NCBI RefSeq assembly: GCF_000238295.3
Contig: NZ_AHCD03000020.1
Coordinates: 124,001 to 188,000, forward strand
Length of the DNA: 64,000 nucleotides
Direction of reading: 5' to 3'
Source of the DNA: Pseudoalteromonas rubra
Lineage (GTDB): Bacteria; Pseudomonadota; Gammaproteobacteria; Enterobacterales; Alteromonadaceae
Positions 62,317 through 64,000 of the stretch are shown piece after piece (the stretch's first letter is position 1; each line of letters starts with the position of its first letter). The notes under the pieces are model-generated. The model had not been told where the DNA came from and searched no databases. It worked only from the letters and a program-made list of their open reading frames with translations. The position numbers and the translations under genes are program-made.

Positions 62317-64000
62317 TTAGATACCTAAGAAAGCACGGTTCTCGGCCGGGAGGTCTTTCATTGGGATCTGTGCTGCAATGACGCAGGGTTGGTCCGGGCG
62401 AGCATGCGCGTGACGCAGTGCTCCCAGCAGATCATCATAACTGGTGACTCTGAGACCGATCCCGCCATTGTAAACATGTGGCATGTTTTCGTACTTCCAG
62501 CCGTTGAGCATCACGTAGTCCAGCGGTGCTTTGTTCGGCTCAGTAAAGAAAGTGCCGTCGATCAGGAACTGCTCAATGGCATACGAACCGTTGTCGATGA
62601 TCACTATGATGCCAGGTATCTGATTCTGGACGAATGACGAGAAGGCTTGCGACACCATTTGGAAGCCGCCATCACCTGTCACTATCAGTGGCCGTTTGCC
62701 AGTTGCAAAGTAAGCACCGATTGCGGCGGGTGTGCCCTGACCGATTGACAACCAAATGGGGTTTGACAGGAAGCATTGGGTATCCAGTAGCGGAATATCT
62801 GCTCCGGGGAAACTGGCCAGACAGGTGTCCAGGCTGATGTAATAAGGATCGGGTTGCTCTGTCAGGAAGTCACCAATCGCAGCAAAGATCCCATCGTGAC
62901 CGAGCGTGCCATTATAAGGGTCATCGCCCAGTTTGGATTGCCATTGCGCACGACGATCCTGATACGTTTGCCCAGCGACGGTAGGGATTTGGCGATCTGT
63001 GCGAGTCAATTCAGGCAGCTGGTTCAGTGACTCTAAAGAGGCGCCCAGTGACAGTTTTGGCAACACCTCGGTCCCTATCATGGCTTTGTTGAATGCAACA
63101 CGAAGCAGCTTGTCGCCCAGTGAGGTGACCATGTAGCGATGATCAATGCCGAATAAACATCCGAGTGCAATGACGCAATCTGACGATTCAACGCCCTGGG
63201 TTACAGTAGAAGGTGCCAGATCGCTATCATACACGCCGCAGAACAGCGGATGAGACTCACTGACCAGGGATTTGGACAGTAAAGTGGTATAAAACGGCAA
63301 GTTTTGTGCTTCAACAAATCGCATGGCCTCATCGATCAGGCCAAAACGCACCAGCTCTGCCCCTAACAGGACGACCGGGTTGCTTGCCTGAGCAAGTTTG
63401 TCGGCAACGGCTTGTGTGAATGGCCGTGCACCTCGCTTAAAGCGCTTCGGACTGTAAGCCAGATTAGGAGAAAAATGACCAATCGGCTGTTTCCAGAGAT
63501 CCTGTGGGATTTCGATGTAAACCGGACCTGAGCGTTCAATGGCCATGATCAACAAACGATCGATGCGGTCTGCTGCGCCTTCCAGAGTGCGGATTTCCGC
63601 TGCGCCCAGAGTCAGCTTGCGAAACACTTTCAGGTCGGTTTTGCCAAATCCGGTTGAATGGGAGAAGAGGACGTCATATTCAGCTTCCAGACGCAGATCC
63701 TTGTCTGTCGGGCCGCCATTGATCACGGCCAGTGGTACGCGTTCAGTGAGGGCACTGGCAATACCGTTTGCCATACTGAGCGTACCAACACCATATGCGA
63801 CTGATACCGCACCGATTGCCCCTTGTCTGCCGTAACCATCAGCAGCATAGCCGGCTTCCAGCTCGTTGACTGTATTAACAAACTGCATATCCGGGTCGGC
63901 TACCAGACTATCAATAAAGTCTGAGCATGAGGTGCCGGGCACCCCAAATACGTGGTAACAACCAAGTTGCTTTAGTCTGAGCGTAATAAACTCAGCAACA
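62317..64000 (-). CDS. Thiamine-diphosphate-dependent 2-oxoacid decarboxylase-like enzyme (5' end outside window)
   Basis: The frame stays open to the right edge, giving 560 codons; the GTG at 63942 is an internal Val of the conserved start region (LGCYHVFGVPGTSCSDF), not a start. The N-terminal Glu needed for ThDP activation is in NELEAGYAADGYGR. The C-terminal ThDP/Mg motif is GDGGFQMVSQAFSSF, ending in IDN about 27 residues after GDG. The pattern fits pyruvate- or indolepyruvate-decarboxylase-like enzymes more than acetolactate synthase. It should remove CO2 from a 2-oxoacid in the cytosol, substrate unknown. Two Tat-protein genes follow on the same strand. Confidence 0.85.
   Translation of the reverse strand, partial: VAEFITLRLKQLGCYHVFGVPGTSCSDFIDSLVADPDMQFVNTVNELEAGYAADGYGRQGAIGAVSVAYGVGTLSMANGIASALTERVPLAVINGGPTDKDLRLEAEYDVLFSHSTGFGKTDLKVFRKLTLGAAEIRTLEGAADRIDRLLIMAIERSGPVYIEIPQDLWKQPIGHFSPNLAYSPKRFKRGARPFTQAVADKLAQASNPVVLLGAELVRFGLIDEAMRFVEAQNLPFYTTLLSKSLVSESHPLFCGVYDSDLAPSTVTQGVESSDCVIALGCLFGIDHRYMVTSLGDKLLRVAFNKAMIGTEVLPKLSLGASLESLNQLPELTRTDRQIPTVAGQTYQDRRAQWQSKLGDDPYNGTLGHDGIFAAIGDFLTEQPDPYYISLDTCLASFPGADIPLLDTQCFLSNPIWLSIGQGTPAAIGAYFATGKRPLIVTGDGGFQMVSQAFSSFVQNQIPGIIVIIDNGSYAIEQFLIDGTFFTEPNKAPLDYVMLNGWKYENMPHVYNGGIGLRVTSYDDLLGALRHAHARPDQPCVIAAQIPMKDLPAENRAFLGI

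Noticed and set aside
62317..63942. Complete 541-residue TPP enzyme starting at GTG 63942
   Set aside because: The frame continues to the window edge and the upstream residues match the conserved N-terminal region of such enzymes, so the gene is cut by the window.

Overview
The window looks like a chromosomal segment of a marine gammaproteobacterium of the Pseudoalteromonas type. The reasons are a divergent argE / argCBFG-argH(A) locus whose last gene is an argininosuccinate lyase fused to an acetyltransferase, a TonB receptor-based amino-sugar locus, abundant secreted metalloenzymes, moderate GC and a short interspersed repeat with AATTTCACTTAA-type ends. The species assignment is inference. 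I saw no tRNA, rRNA, CRISPR array, transposase or prophage gene.

Layout. 1-7367: two consecutive ATP-grasp ligase-like genes (the second with a helix-hairpin-helix tail), an M14 carboxypeptidase without a visible signal peptide, and a CPA1 Na+/H+ antiporter fused to a cyclic-nucleotide-binding domain. 7432-13757: a short MITE-like repeat, then a locus holding a small leader-peptide-like gene, a DUF3299 protein and an ABC exporter-type permease with a His-rich 14-residue repeat, plus its ATPase. Two tandem duplications (1677 and 1547 bp) give two peptide genes, two DUF3299 genes and three incomplete permeases. 13953-19588: purC, then an operon of a cupredoxin-like protein, a GGDEF/EAL protein, a DUF3034 protein and a truncated haemoglobin lipoprotein. 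20090-24240: a secreted three-repeat protein, an FkbM-type methyltransferase, a family 9 glycosyltransferase and a two-domain sulfurtransferase.

24253-37046 is an amino-sugar/chitin-type utilisation locus. It holds a ROK repressor, a ribose-type ABC importer, a GH3 enzyme with the N-acetylglucosaminidase motif, a TonB receptor (broken by a 1207-bp internal duplication) and a secreted lysozyme-like/RTX-like/CBM5-12 protein. A shared 17-bp operator-like sequence lies before the importer, the receptor and, more weakly, the secreted protein, so the three probably form one regulon.

37387-47971: fbp, a large secreted zinc protease, and a five-gene leftward cluster (dehydrogenase small subunit, GMC oxidoreductase, RebD/VioB-type ferritin-like protein, phosphoesterase, nitrobindin-like protein) whose pathway I cannot name. 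47972-55170: arginine biosynthesis with ARG-box-like sites between argE and argC. 55338-64000: a minimal copy of the interspersed repeat, a small membrane protein, wzi, coaD, a TetR regulator, thiI, two Tat-exported proteins and a thiamine-diphosphate decarboxylase that runs off the right edge.

Two loci in the window carry frame-breaking, near-identical tandem duplications with almost no homology at their junctions. They are either very recent rearrangements or assembly errors, and this matters for any reading of the permease and the TonB receptor.
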